Shown: positions 24,111 to 34,734 of the stretch, one piece after another
How the letters are laid out: the number at the start of each line of letters is the position of its first letter
Position numbering within the stretch: the first letter of the stretch is position 1
Assembly (NCBI GenBank): GCA_004194705.1
Contig: SADC01000021.1
Location: 620,001 to 684,000 of the forward strand
Length of the DNA: 64,000 nucleotides
Source of the DNA: Ditylenchus dipsaci
Taxonomy: Eukaryota > Nematoda > Chromadorea > Rhabditida > Anguinidae
Reading direction: 5' to 3'
Notes under the pieces: model-generated
Told to the model about the DNA's origin: nothing
The model's input: only the letters and a program-made list of their open reading frames with translations
Databases searched by the model: none
Position numbers and translations under genes: made by a program

Positions 24111-25640
24111 TTTTGCCGAGAAGCAAGTAAATTTAACAAGGAAGCAATAAGATAGGCGAGAATCATGGGTAGGCATGCCGGAAAAGTGGGTAGATGAGCC
24201 AGGTGAGTGAGTAGGCCAGCCAAGACAGTAGGTAAAAATATGAGGAGAGTAGGTAAAGTTACCAGACAAGTGGCTGAACATGTTGATTTATATATTTGTC
24301 AACATATCAATCGTATGTATATCGAGATGTCGATATGAGGTTTATTTATCTCCTATATAGTATTAGAGATGTTTTGTTTGTCTGTCGACAATTGATGTTT
24401 TTTTTGAGTGTTTTTGTTTGGTTTTTTGGTCAAATTGTTTTTTAAATTGAAGCTTGGAATCTCAGGAGTAGAATGGTTGTTTAGGATTTTGGTTTTGAGA
24501 TTTTTTCGGTTTCAAGTTTTGGGTTTTAAAGAGCAAATTGTCGTTTTTTGTCCGAGAGTCAAAATCTCGGCGCTAAGTGGGTCAGAAAGTTTTGTTGTAG
24601 CATTTGCCGTGTAGCCCTGAATCTCAACTTCCTTTAAAAAAAAAAATCGGCGAAAAATGACGAGTTAAAACTAGGGGCCCGTTAAATAGTATGGAGATGG
24701 TCATTTAAAAGGAATTTAGTGAGTAGGGGTGCCTGGAGAGTTGATGGCAGCACCTGGAGAGTGGGTAGGGGTACCGGGAGAGTAGATAGGGGTAACAGGA
24801 GAGTGAGTATAGGCGCTAGGGGGAAGGGCAGGGTTACCAGGGGAGTAGGTAGGAGTGCCAGGAGAGTGAGCAGAGATGCCAGGATAGTAGTAGGAGCTCC
24901 CGGAGAGTGGGTAAGAGTACCAGGAGAGTAGGTGAGAATTGGAGATGTTTTATCTGTTTGTCTGCGGACAATTGATGTTTTGAGTTTTTTTTTGAGTTTT
25001 TTAGGTTTTTTATATGTTTTTGTTTGATTTTTTTGGTCAAATTTTTTAAATTGAAGCTTGGAATCTCAGGAGTAGAATAGTTGTTTTGGATTTTGGTTTT
25101 AAGATTTTTATTAGTTTCAATTTTCGGGTTTTAGTGACCAAATTGTGGTTTTTTCGTTCCGGAGTCAAAGTCCCGGAGCTGTTATCAGGGAATTTGATGT
25201 TTTTTGTCTGCTTTTTTATTTGCAAAAAGAGAGTAGGTAGGGGTACAAGGAGATTGGGTATTTGCATTATGAGAGTAGGTAGGTGAGAGAAGAGAGTTGC
25301 TAGGTATGTCAGGAGAGTACATAGGCGTACCTGGAGAGTGGATAGCAGCATCTGGAGAGTGCCTACTTAAGGTCTGATAGGTACTCATTAGGTTAGATTG
25401 GATGAATTGGATTTATTCTCAGAATCTTGAATTCTGTGGTTCTGGAAATGGATACCTGTTAAAGTGGGTACCTGCGCGAGGTGAATATGGAAGGGTACCG
25501 AGGTTTAGGTACTAAACAGGTGGTTTAGGTACCATCCATGTGGTACTGATACTATCCAGATAGTTTGGGTACAAACCAAGTGACTCACATGCTATCCAAA
25601 TAGTTTGGGTAGAATACAGGTGGATATACCCTGAACCCGT
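24110..25640. repeat. Higher-order tandem repeat: GAGAGT-rich minisatellite alternating with a duplicated unit
   Basis: Degenerate blocks of GGTACCRGGAGAGTRGGTAG occur at about 24120-24260, 24719-24930 and 25225-25360. Between them lies a unit present twice in direct orientation (about 24366-24590 and 24945-25175), starting near GACAATTGATGTTTT and including AAGCTTGGAATCTCAGG. A third pattern, TTTAGGTACTAAACAGGTGG, follows at 25490-25620. No gene. Confidence 0.65.
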
Positions 25641-26194
25641 TGTTTGCCTCGATCGCTCAAGACAAAAATTCAAATTTTGGTCGAAAAAGTTAAAAAATAA
25701 TGACTTTCCCTTTAAGACAATAACATAGAAAAAATAAAAAATTTATAAAAAATGATTGAAGTGCACCCAAGTGCACAAAATTTGCTCGCGGCCAAAATTT
25801 GCTTGGACCAAAATTTGCTCAGCCATAATTTGCTCGGGCCTTAATTTTTCTCAGTGTTCCAGATTTACCTTTAGAGGTCTAGATCCGTCTTACATGGTCT
25901 AGATTTAGCCTAAATGGTTCTGAACAATCCACTTATGACTTCATCTTGGCTGACAAAGATGGTCTTTGTTTGTTTCTCTCGACCGTTGCTCTTTTCATTG
26001 AATAATTTTTTTTTGAGAAAGGAAATGAATAGAAGAGAGGACTTGAGCGATCGCAGCTATTCTGATGATGGTCGAGAATTTCCAGTGGTGTTCAGCGATC
26101 CGCTCACTTATAAGCAATTTGGTACGATGAGGTATAATTTGCTCACTTGCAAGGATATCATCAGTTTAAATATTTTTATCAGGCCATCGACCTT

Positions 26195-26440
26195 TCAGAA
26201 GACATTGGGCGAGCTTTGTGCAAGATGGATCAACCAGTGGACCATAATAACTTTCTTTTAATCTGCTCTAGAGCCGACTAGAATCGCTTCTCATTGAGCA
26301 CGCCACCTACGTCTACGAAAATGTTCTTGTGCCACTCTACCACACTTTCGGAATTGATGCCGCCACCCCGGTCATCAATCGAGCCAACCTCGAAGTGATA
26401 TTTGTGATGATTCGGAACACACGCTCAATGTGTAATTTTT
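26195..26440 (+). pseudogene. Long-chain acyl-CoA synthetase (AMP-binding enzyme) fragment
   Basis: After an acceptor near 26182 the frame reads AIDLSEDIGRALCKMDQPV and on to NFLLICSRA. After a one-base shift near 26272 it continues ESLLIEHATYVYENVLVPLY then HTFGIDAATPVINRANLEVIFV. This is the ACSL region with the VPLYDTLG-type motif, in which a run like EQACYAYSMVVVPLYDTLG precedes the P-loop domain. The ATP-binding motifs that should follow are absent. The exon breaks into AT-rich DNA after about 26440, and its second half is copied in inverted orientation at about 26900-27034. It is a gene fragment, frameshifted or mis-sequenced. Confidence 0.65.
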
Positions 26441-27034
26441 GTGTATTATTTTTATATTAACTTTGTAGTTAAGGCCTACTGCAGGCTTAGAGCAATTGTC
26501 CGTGTCTCAAGCATATAGTCGTCGTTGGTGCCCGATCTATCTTGGATGATCTCAAAATTAAAATTAATACATTAAAAAAAATAAAATATAAAGATCAATT
26601 AATCAGAATATCCCAACGAAAAACATCAAAAACTCTCTAATTTACGACAAACATATTTGCTTTCCTGTTTCCAGTGACTCATACGACATTTCCGCGCCGA
26701 AATTGTATTTTCTGGCGAAACAGCCGGACTGCCTTCCTCAACCATCCCCAATGGCCCTGAACCATCATTAGTGGTTCTGTACCGAACCACTTCTGTACCG
26801 GGCACCAGCGACGACGATATGCTTGAGACACGGACAATTGCTCTAAGCCTGCAGTAGGCCTTAACTACAAAGTTAATATAAAAATAATACACAAAAATTA
26901 CACATTGAGCGTGTGTTCCGAATCATCACAAATATCACTTCGAGGTTGGCTCGATTGATGACCGGGGTGGCGGCATCAATTCCGAAAGTGTGGTAGAGTG
27001 GCACAAGAACATTTTCGTAGACGTAGGTGGCGTG
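26308..27034. repeat. Large inverted duplication containing acyl-CoA synthetase exon sequence
   Basis: The arms 26308-26535 and 26797-27034 are nearly identical inverted copies of about 230 bp. They include GCCACCTACGTCTACG and, at the inner side, CTGCAGGCTTAGAGCAAT. About 260 bp separate them. The left arm carries the synthetase coding sequence on +, the right arm the same sequence on -. Confidence 0.8.
26626..26892 (-). CDS. Open frame across the inverted-duplication spacer, unidentified
   Basis: The 88-residue frame includes SSLVPGTEVVRYRTTNDGSG and PAVSPENTISARKCRMSHWK. It has a composition more like coding DNA than its surroundings, but I recognise no family. It begins in the right arm of the duplication and could be an exon of a minus-strand gene or chance. 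Low certainty. Confidence 0.25.
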   Translation of the reverse strand: MYYFYINFVVKAYCRLRAIVRVSSISSSLVPGTEVVRYRTTNDGSGPLGMVEEGSPAVSPENTISARKCRMSHWKQESKYVCRKLESF

Positions 27035-27044
27035 CGATCTCCAC

Positions 27045-27540
27045 ACCCTGCTTTTTGTTTATAATATTTTTATTTTGCCCTTTTTTGGTTTGTCATGCTT
27101 TCAAATGTAAATTTTTGTATCAAATAAATTATTTTTCACAATTTAATTGATATTGTGGTATTTTGATTCCGAATAAAACATGAATTTTTTTTTGAACGAT
27201 CATTATCATATCAACGGAATTTTTTTTTCGGAACCAAAATACCACAATATTAATTAAATTGTGAAAATAATTTATTTTATACAAAAAATACATTTGAAAG
27301 CATGACAAACAGGGTGGCCAGATGTCCTGCTTTAGCAGGAATTTCCTGCTTTTCGGTTTTGAAATCTGCTTTTTGACAGTGAAAAAGCAGGAATTTTATA
27401 GGAATTTTATGTTCATTCCTGCTTTTTTGCAGATTTTTTGTTTCAAAATCCTGCTTTGAAGATTTTGCATCTGGCCACCCTGATGACAAATCGAAAAAAG
27501 GCAAAATAAAAATATGATAAACAAAAAGCAGGGTGTGGGG
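27045..27540. mobile_element. Foldback MITE with nested hAT
   Basis: Inverted ends CACACCCTGCTTTTTGTTTA; the arms extend through GCTTTCAAATGTA and CACAATTTAATT. The right arm is interrupted by the 173-bp hAT at 27310-27482. Non-coding. Confidence 0.75.
27310..27482. mobile_element. 173-bp hAT MITE
   Basis: Perfect inverted ends CAGGGTGGCCAGATG with a perfect 8-bp TSD ATGACAAA (27302-27309, 27483-27490). Several copies of CCTGCTTT and its inverse fill the interior. CAGGGTGGCC ends are a common hAT type. Confidence 0.9.
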
Positions 27541-28039
27541 GCCGAGCTCGAGAGTCTCGCCACACCAAGCACATGGTAATATATCACATGGTTTAATAAA
27601 TAATGTTTATATTTGAATTAATATTTAAAACGGTTAGTTACCTTACAAAATCGAGCCGTGGGCAAAAACGGATGTCTAGGTCAAATGAGGATTTTTGAAG
27701 AGCTATCGAATGGTATATACTGGTTTTCAATAGGCCACGGACGCTATGTGAAATTCCCTTGTAAGTCATTTAGACGATACTCAATTCACCTGGAGGACCG
27801 TACAGGAATAATCCAATTTTATATGAGGATGCTCAAATCACCTGGAGCGTACTGAAATCACATAGAAAGAATCCAAATAATCCAGAAATTACCCAAAAAG
27901 ATTCAGAGAGTGTCTAAACCACCTGGACTGGTTATTTTCGGAATTGCTAGGGAAATGATCAAAAAAATTAAAATGTTTTAATTGTTTTAGATTTGCATTT
28001 GTCTTGCAACTTTGTCTTTCAATTTTCTATTGAGGGATT

Positions 28040-28125
28040 GAAATTGTGACCTCGAGGAAAATAGCCTTATTTGCTATGTAAATTCGTGTGAGGAAAAGCT
28101 TTACCCACCGCGCCATGCAAACACG
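28040..28125 (-). repeat. tRNA-derived SINE fragment
   Basis: On the minus strand, TGGCGCGGTGGGTAAAGC is a good polymerase III A box and GAGGTCACAATTTCAATCCC a B box about 45 nt downstream. It resembles the fragment at 17870. Stems are not those of a functional tRNA. Confidence 0.5.
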
Positions 28126-28741
28126 TCTAAAAGCTAAGGAAACATTTTCGGCCGTTTTGAAAAGCCGTGACCGGGGTAGGGTTTGAAATATTGAGTATTT
28201 AAAGTGGAGGTATACACCTAGGTGTAGGTACCAAGATATACACCAAAATATTTCAATTGGCGCGTATAAACTTGGCGTTATACGTTTCCTCCTTTTTCCC
28301 CATTTAGGACAAAAGGAGGAAACGCACCAACTTTTCAACATTTTTGTATCAATGCTATAAAATTTTAATAATATGTTTTAGAGAAGACTAAAAGCTACAG
28401 AACTCATTTTTCAGAATAATTTTATAATGAAAAAATGCTAAGATATAGCATTTTTAAATGTCTAAATAGAAAAATTTTTAAGAGAACATAAAAATTCAAA
28501 TTCCTTTTCCTGGCATTCTGTTTTTACCTATTTTTTCTGACAATCTTAAAGAAAATATTCACTTAAAAGATAATTGGGACAATAAGCAAATTTTCAAGTG
28601 GTAACTCGGTTAAACATTATACACAAAAAGTAGGTAAAAATGCAATTTTGGTTAACAAAGTGCGAAAAAAAAAATTTCTAAAAATTGTCAAAATCTCGAG
28701 ATTCTCATTATCCTAACCTATTTTTGACCTATTTTTATAAT

Positions 28742-29279
28742 GGCTCAAATTGTTTCACCCCGTCAAATCGTAAAAATTTGTTTCTTTTTTTCTTTTCAAT
28801 TTTTAAAGTTTTTATAGCAGCATGTAGCCCGGGATCTCAGCTTTCCAGCCAGCTATTAACTAACTCGCTGAGATATTAAAAAGTTTGAGAAAATAGTCAT
28901 TTTATAGACCAAATTTTTTGAAAATTTTGATTCATACAAAGACTTTTTTCTCCAACTTTTTGAAATCTCAGAAATTCAGTCGATAGCTTGTTAGAAAGCC
29001 GAGATCCAGGGCTACATTTTGAAATGTAGCCCTGGAATGTAGCCCTGGATCTCGGCTTTCTAATTTGGTCTCTAAAATGACTATTTTCTCAAAGTTTTTA
29101 ATATCTCAGTGAGTTAGTTATAGCTGGTTGGAAAGCTGAGATCCCGGGCTACATGCTGCTATAAAAACTTAAAAAAATTGAAAAGAAAAAAAAAGAAACA
29201 AATTTTTACGATTTGACGGCGTAAAAGAATAATTTGACGGGGTGAAAGAATAATTTGACGGAGGAAAGTACTTACAGCC
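28742..29279. mobile_element. Mutator-like MITE with CCCCGTCAAAT repeats
   Basis: The ends are GGCTCAAATTG and, from the right, GGCTGTAAGTACTTTCC, with a 10-bp TSD TTTTTATAAT (28732-28741, 29280-29289). CCGTCAAAT units sit inside both ends. The interior is a long inverted repeat including GCAGCATGTAGCCCGGG. TSD length and GG termini fit the Mutator superfamily. The same end type occurs at 35471-36215. Confidence 0.8.
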
Positions 29280-29328
29280 TTTTTATAATAAAACTAACTA
29301 TGTTACCCTGAAAATGACCATTTTTACT

Positions 29329-30542
29329 GGGTGCACTACGTTTCACCGTCACTGTTTTCACCGTTCACTATTTTCACCGTCACTATTTTCACCGTCACCT
29401 ATTTTCACCGTCACCTATTTTCACCGTCACTATTTTCACCGTCACCTATTTTCACCGTCACTATTTTCACCGTCACCTATTTTCACCGTCACTATTTTCA
29501 CCGTCGCCTATTTTCACCGTCACTATTTTCACCGTCACCTATTTTCACCGTCACTATTTTCACCGTCACCTATTTTCACCGTCACTATTTTCACCGTCAC
29601 CTATTTTCACCGTCACTATTTTCACCGTCACCTATTTTCACCGTCGCCTATTTTCACCGTCACTATTTTCACCGTCACCTATTTTCACCGTCACCTATTT
29701 TCACCGTCACTATTTTCACCGTCGCCTATTTTCACCGTCACTATTTTCACCGTCACCTATTTTCACCGTCACTATTTTCACCGTCACCTATTTTCACCGT
29801 CACTATTTTCACCGTCACCTATTTTCACCGTCACTATTTTCACCGTCGCCTATTTTCACCGTCACTATTTTCACCGTCACCTATTTTCACCGTCACTATT
29901 TTCACCGTCACCTAAATTCACCGTCAGCATTTTAGGACCACTTTTTAGGTCTAAATTTTTCGAAATTTTTAAAATTTTTGGTACCAAATTGTAGCCCTGA
30001 ATGTCAGCTACATTTTGGTACTACAATTTCTGAAAAAAACGAAAAATTTCAGTTCTAAACTATAAAAGACGCTCACCCTGCGTTCTACCGTGATGAAAAA
30101 GTGTGAGATTGAACGCCTTCTAAAGTTTAGTTCTAAATTTTTATAATTTTTCAGAATTTGTAGTACCAAAATGTAGCTGACATTCAGGGCTACAATTTGG
30201 TACCAAGACTGTTTAAATTTTAGAAAAATTTAGATCTAAAAAGCGGTCCTAAAGTGCTGACGGTGAATTTAGTGAACGGTGAAAATAGTGACGGTGAAAA
30301 TAGGTGACGGTGAAAATAGTGACGGTGAAAATAGGTGACGGTGAAAATAGTGACGGTGAAAATAGTGACGGTGAAAATAGTGAACGGTGAAAACAGTGAC
30401 GGTGAAAATAGGTGACGGTGAAAATAGTGACGGTGAAATAGGTGACGGTGAAAATAGGTGACGGTGAAAATAGTGACGGTGAAAATAGTGACGGTGAAAA
30501 TAGTGAACGGTGAAAACAGTGACGGTGAAACGTAGTGCACCC
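29329..30542. mobile_element. Mutator-like element with TTTTCACCGTCAC satellite arms
   Basis: The terminal inverted repeat is GGGTGCACTACGTTTCACC, with a perfect 8-bp TSD TTTTTACT (29321-29328, 30543-30550). The left arm (29340-29920) is roughly three dozen head-to-tail units alternating between 15 bp (ending CACTA) and 16 bp (ending CACCTA). The right arm (30250-30535) is the same satellite inverted and about half as long. The spacer carries another inverted pair (TAGCCCTGAATGTCAGCT). Long open frames across the arrays are a by-product of the repeat, not genes. Confidence 0.88.
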
Positions 30543-30744
30543 TTTTTACTCAAAGAAAAAATTTAAATTTTTTCGAAAATTAATTTCGGCAGAAGTGGGT
30601 AATCACGGCCCGACGATATTGTGTCACGTGCCGGGTCTGCAAGCCTTCAATATTCAAATCACGATATTTTATAAAGACGATCAGCAAAATTAGAATTGCT
30701 GCGGTATTTCGGAGCGGACTTACGTTTGACTGGAATCGTCCAGA

Positions 30745-30969
30745 CATAGTTTCACAGGCGCCGGCGCCGGGCGCCGACCTGACAAATTTTGAGCCGACTT
30801 GAAAATTTTGGGTGCCAGCGCTGCCGATAACTCTTTTTTTCGAGACTGGCAACGACTTATTTATGGATTGAAAAAACTTATTGCTTATACTTGCTATTAC
30901 CGTGGATACTAGGAGTATTTTTTATAAAAAAACAAAAAAAAAGGCGGCGCCGGCGCCCGTGCAGCTATG
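30745..30969. mobile_element. GC-rich hAT MITE with CATAG ends
   Basis: The ends are CATAGTTTCACAGGCG and, from the right, CATAGCTGCACGGGCG, followed inward by GGCGCCGGCG runs. The flanks are GTCCAGA on the left and GTCCCAGA on the right, an 8-bp TSD with one C missing on the left. It is related to the element at 39992-40542. Confidence 0.7.
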
Positions 30970-31599
30970 GTCCCAGAAATATATGTGAAAAAGTAGGCGA
31001 AACATTTAAAAAGAAGTAGCAGTTTCGGAACACCCACCCAGTCAATTTCGGTATACCCACCCCAGTAAATTTTGGAACGCCCACTCCATTTAATTTAGTA
31101 ATACACCCCTAATGGTACCCCACAATTGAAAGCTTAGAGTGTTAGCTACACGATAATGTGAAAATTTCTTCGTTCAGTTCACTAAAATCAATTTAATAAA
31201 AATAACCTCGAAAAGAAAATGAAATATTCGAAATGGTTCTAGGCTTCTTTATTAAAATAAATTGATTTTAGTGAACTGAACGAAGAAATTTTTACATCAT
31301 CGTGTAGCTAACACTCTAAGCTTTCAATTGTGGGGTAGCATTAGGCGTGTATTACTAAATTAAATGGAGTGAGCGTTCCAAAATTGACTGGGGCCAATTT
31401 TCCCATCGACATCGATTTCCATTTTAAAATCGATTTTGATTTTGATTTTTTACCTATATTTATTGACATCGATATCAACATCGATGTCGACATCGATGTT
31501 GATATCGATTTTAAAATAGATTTTTGCAAAATTTTGCTTTTGTATTTTTCACATATTTCAAATATCCAGCGTTGCATCAGAAAGGTGTTTTTCCAAAGC

Positions 31600-31783
31600 T
31601 TCTCTTCTCTTCGCTAACTCTCTTCGATCCCGTCTACCAAAAGATGCTGCAGCCGACCTTCTTCACATCAAAACCAGGCTGGCGGATTCAGTACTAGAGG
31701 ATGCCAGAAGCAAGAATACTGAAGAACCGGAAGAAATCATCAATATTTTAATGGAAACTTCCGTAGATTTCGAAGAATTTTGA
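31600..31783 (+). CDS. Small Harbinger-encoded exon, unidentified
   Basis: The open frame reads RSRLPKDAAADLLHIKTRLA and on to NILMETSVDFEEF, then a stop at 31781. It is acidic towards the end. It sits inside the left part of the Harbinger element, upstream of the transposase exons, and could be the end of another element-encoded protein. Function unknown. Confidence 0.35.
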
Positions 31784-31879
31784 TTTATTTGGTTGTTATA
31801 GTTTAATAAAGGTCACGAAATTATGACTAAAATTATAAAAATATTTGGTAAAAAGTTCTAAATTTCCCTAATTACACGT

Positions 31880-32205
31880 CCGATTCGAATTCAAGAATTT
31901 TCGAATCAAACGTTTGGTTCGAAGTTTGAATTCGAAAATTTTCGAATCGAGCGTTTGGTTCGAAGTTTGAATTCGAAAATTTTCGAATCGAACGTTCGGT
32001 TCGAAGTTTGAATTCGAAAATTTTCGAATCGAACGTTCGGTTCGAAGTTTGAATTTGAAATTTTCGAATCGAACGTTCGGTTCGAAGTTCGGGTTCGAAA
32101 ATTTTCGAACGAACGTTCGGTTCGAAGTCGAACGTTCGAGAAAATCTCGAACATTTGACTCGAAGTTCGAAATCGAACGTTCGATTCGACAACCCTACAT
32201 ATTTG
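31880..32205. repeat. TTCGAATCGAACG satellite block
   Basis: Six to seven units of roughly 40-44 bp, each containing GGTTCGAAGTTTGAATTCG and AATTTTCGAATCGAACG, degenerate towards the right. It ends in GACAACCCTA, the inverse of the TAGGGTTGTC terminus of the hAT MITE at 18715, so this is probably a hAT satellite element with the left end lost. Confidence 0.6.
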
Positions 32206-32414
32206 GCTATCTAAGGGAAAAATTTGGTTTGAAAAAAAATTTTCATTGTATTGTTGTCGCTGTTTTGCTTTTGCTCGTCATCGTTTGGTGCTTGCTCCTT
32301 GTCACTCTTTCCTTTTTACATTTTTTCACTTTACTTTTTTACTTTTTCTAATTTCACGTTCTTTTGTTTTAGTGCAATGCTAAATGAACAGATTGAGCTT
32401 CTTACCTGTTTTAG

Positions 32415-33209
32415 GGTACAACAAATCGACTATCTTCTCGGCGGTGAGAGATGTGACAGCAGCAATATGTGAGCTCATCTTCCCTAGGATCGTTCAGTGG
32501 CCTTCTAACGAAGAAGAGGATCTGCAAATCGAGTGGGGCTTTTATCATCCCCAAGGCATCGGGCTGGCAAGAATCTGCGGCGCAATTAATGGGTCGTTGA
32601 TTAGAAATAAGCATCCTAGTTATAAATAAAGCAACCAAGGTTGGCGATTGTGGTATTTGATTATCGTGAGTTGTTTGATCGTTTTAAATTTAGGTTCTAC
32701 GTTGACCGCAACCATAAGCACTCCATCAATTTGACAACCGTTGCCGACTCCAAGTACTTCTTCCGCTACGTCAATGCAAGTAATCCGGGCTCAGTCAGCG
32801 ATGCAAGGGTTCTGCGAAAGAGTGCTTTGGCGAGAAAGTTCGATCGAAGGTGGAGACCGTTTCCGGGAGCCGTTCTGCATGGGACTCCATCTATGCTACT
32901 TGTGACTGGTTGGTATCAATAAGGCATCATCCGCCCGTAGAAGAAATGGAGTTTTACAAGTAAGTAAGATTATTGTTGAATAATTGGTTTGTATTACCTA
33001 TTACCGATTTTAGCAAACATGCTAAGACGAGGAGGGTGATCGAGTGTGCCTTCGGGATCCTCAAGAATCGATTCTATTGCTTGTCGACACAGCTTCGCGT
33101 GAGAAAGCCGGAATTCGCTGCTCGGATCATCAATGCCTGCTACGCCTTTCACAATTTCCTTTTGATTCATCGTGATGGAGGGATCAATGGCTTCAGGAGG
33201 ACGAAATAG
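32415..33209 (+). pseudogene. PIF/Harbinger transposase (DDE_Tnp_4), frameshifted
   Basis: Exons: 32415 to about 32632, 32694-32959 and 33014-33209 (stop TAG). The first has YNKSTIFSAVRDVTAAI and ARICGAINGSLIRNKHPS, the C-G-A-I-D-G position with Asn for the usual first catalytic Asp. The second has NHKHSINLTTVADSKYFFRY and NASNPGSVSDARVLRKSAL, then, after a one-base shift in a G run (about 32883), GDSIYATCDWLVSIRH with the second catalytic Asp. The third has RRVIECAFGILKNRFYCL with the catalytic Glu. A second shift is needed near 32625 (A run). The last intron is 54 nt. The first Asp to Asn change would itself inactivate the enzyme. Confidence 0.8.
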
Positions 33210-33393
33210 AAAGAATAATGATTAAGAATGGTGAATAGTTGTCTTGCTTTGTGTTTTTTGGGGAACGCTCGCGCCGGCAGAGCCCCAGTTGAATAAAACA
33301 TACGCGAACTATCATCACTCATACCAACATTTATTCATAACGGCCACCACAACATAACAACATGCAATGAATAACATAACAACAGAGAGAACT

Positions 33394-34493
33394 GGGTGCG
33401 CGACGTTTCACTCCCAGGACGTTTCGCTCCTGGGGCCGTTTCGCTCCCGGACCGTTTCGCTACCGGCCGTTTCGCTACCGGCCGTTTCGCTACCGGGCCG
33501 TTTCGCTCCCGGGCCGTTTCGCTCCCAGGACAAAATATGTATTAAAAAATTGGGGGAGAAAAATACACCATTTAATATAAATTTATTTCACCGAAACAAC
33601 AACAAACATAAACAATTTCATAACAACAATAAAATGCGATAAATGCCATAACATCACAGATCTATTCACTCATAACAAAATTCAGAGCAATGCCTCTAAG
33701 GTAGTCCATCACATTTCTGTTTCGAAGTCTTCCACCACGGCCAAGATGTTCCTATCAGCTTTGACGTATTCGATGCGCTTGCTTTCCGGACGATCCCCAT
33801 GGAGCCACTTCGCATAAAGCTGGTCACGACTTATAATAGGTAAACATACTCCATCGTTTCGGCCGCTCTTCTTTTCAGGCTTGTCTTGAACTGCGCCACC
33901 GTTATCGGTGTCGAGTCGACGTCGTGATTGTGCGCTCCCATTTCCTTGACGACACGACCTGTTGCTATGTTAGTATGAATGCGCTTGTTTCAGCCGTCTT
34001 CTTTCTTGATGCAGCCCCAGATGTTTTTCCACCGTCTTTGCTATTCTTGTGTTTCCAAAATACGAATCGATCGTGAGTCATTTTTGTCAGTTCTCTTTCG
34101 AAGTTATCTGAACATATAGACAGATGTAAATGATGTAAAATATAAAATTATTACCGATACAATTGGCTCAGGTTGTTCATTAACGGCTGGTGACTGATCC
34201 TCAACATTTGCCAGTTCTTCCTCGACTTGTTCTACCACGCTAGCTGATTGACTTCCAGAACGGCTTGCTGTTCAGTATCTTCATCACTTGAATAGCCTTC
34301 GATAAGATCTAGCATGCTTCGAGCGTCCATCACTAAAAAACTTTTAATGTTATAACACAGCAATTATTCTAAAAGCAAAAATGTATCACAAAAAAAACAA
34401 ATTATCGGTATTATTTTTCTTCCCGGGAGCGAAACGGCCCGGGAGCGAAACGGCCCGGGAGCGAAACGTCCTGGAGCGAAACGTCCTGCTCCC
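33394..34493. mobile_element. Mutator-like element with FLYWCH gene and CGTTTCGCTCCCGGG satellite arms
   Basis: The ends are GGGTGCGCGACGTTTCAC and, from the right, GGGAGCAGGACGTTTCGC. The TSD is a perfect 9 bp, GAGAGAACT (33385-33393, 34494-34502). The left arm has about eight units of CCGTTTCGCTCCCGGG or close variants (33410-33535); the right arm has four in inverted orientation. It inserted into the Harbinger element between its two genes. Confidence 0.88.
33709..34330 (-). pseudogene. FLYWCH zinc-finger protein of the Mutator-like element
   Basis: It starts at ATG 34330 (MDARSMLDLIEGYSSDEDTE). After a shift it continues with an acidic stretch, VEQVEEELANVEDQSPAV, then an intron near 34150. 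The second part contains WKNIWGCIKKEDG, a break, and NKRIHTNIATGRVVKEMGAH followed by NHD. The W-C-[C]-H-N-H pattern is that of the FLYWCH zinc finger, a DNA-binding domain common in Mutator-type transposons. Several single-base frameshifts and a stop at the second zinc-ligand region mean it cannot be translated as read. Confidence 0.6.
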
Positions 34494-34734
34494 GAGAGAA
34501 CTACAACATTTTGTTGATTCGACTGCTCGAAAGCTTTTCCTTCTGCACCTCGGCTTGAACATCCACCAGACGGGCCTGTGATTCTAACATCTTTGTTTGA
34601 GCCTCGAACATCCTTGTTTGAGCTTTATTTCCCCTTAGCCTGATTTATCTCCGACAGCACTTTCTGAAAAGTAGAGTTAAATTCACGATCTAGTAACAAG
34701 AAACAATTTTTTCCACAAATTGTTTCTTCAGCTG

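Noticed and set aside
24719..25040. Arginine/glycine-rich open frame (GRGTGRVDRGNRRV)
   Set aside because: It is produced by the GAGAGTRGGTAG minisatellite; opposite-strand frames are equally open.
29314..29994. Long open frames (about 195-226 residues) rich in FTVTIFTVTYFHRH
   Set aside because: They translate a 15/16-bp DNA satellite; two frames are open at once and the repeat has inverted copies in the other arm. It is not a protein gene.
32641..32693. Possible start of a separate Harbinger frame at 32641
   Set aside because: This stretch is an intron; the conserved sequence starts only after the acceptor at 32693.
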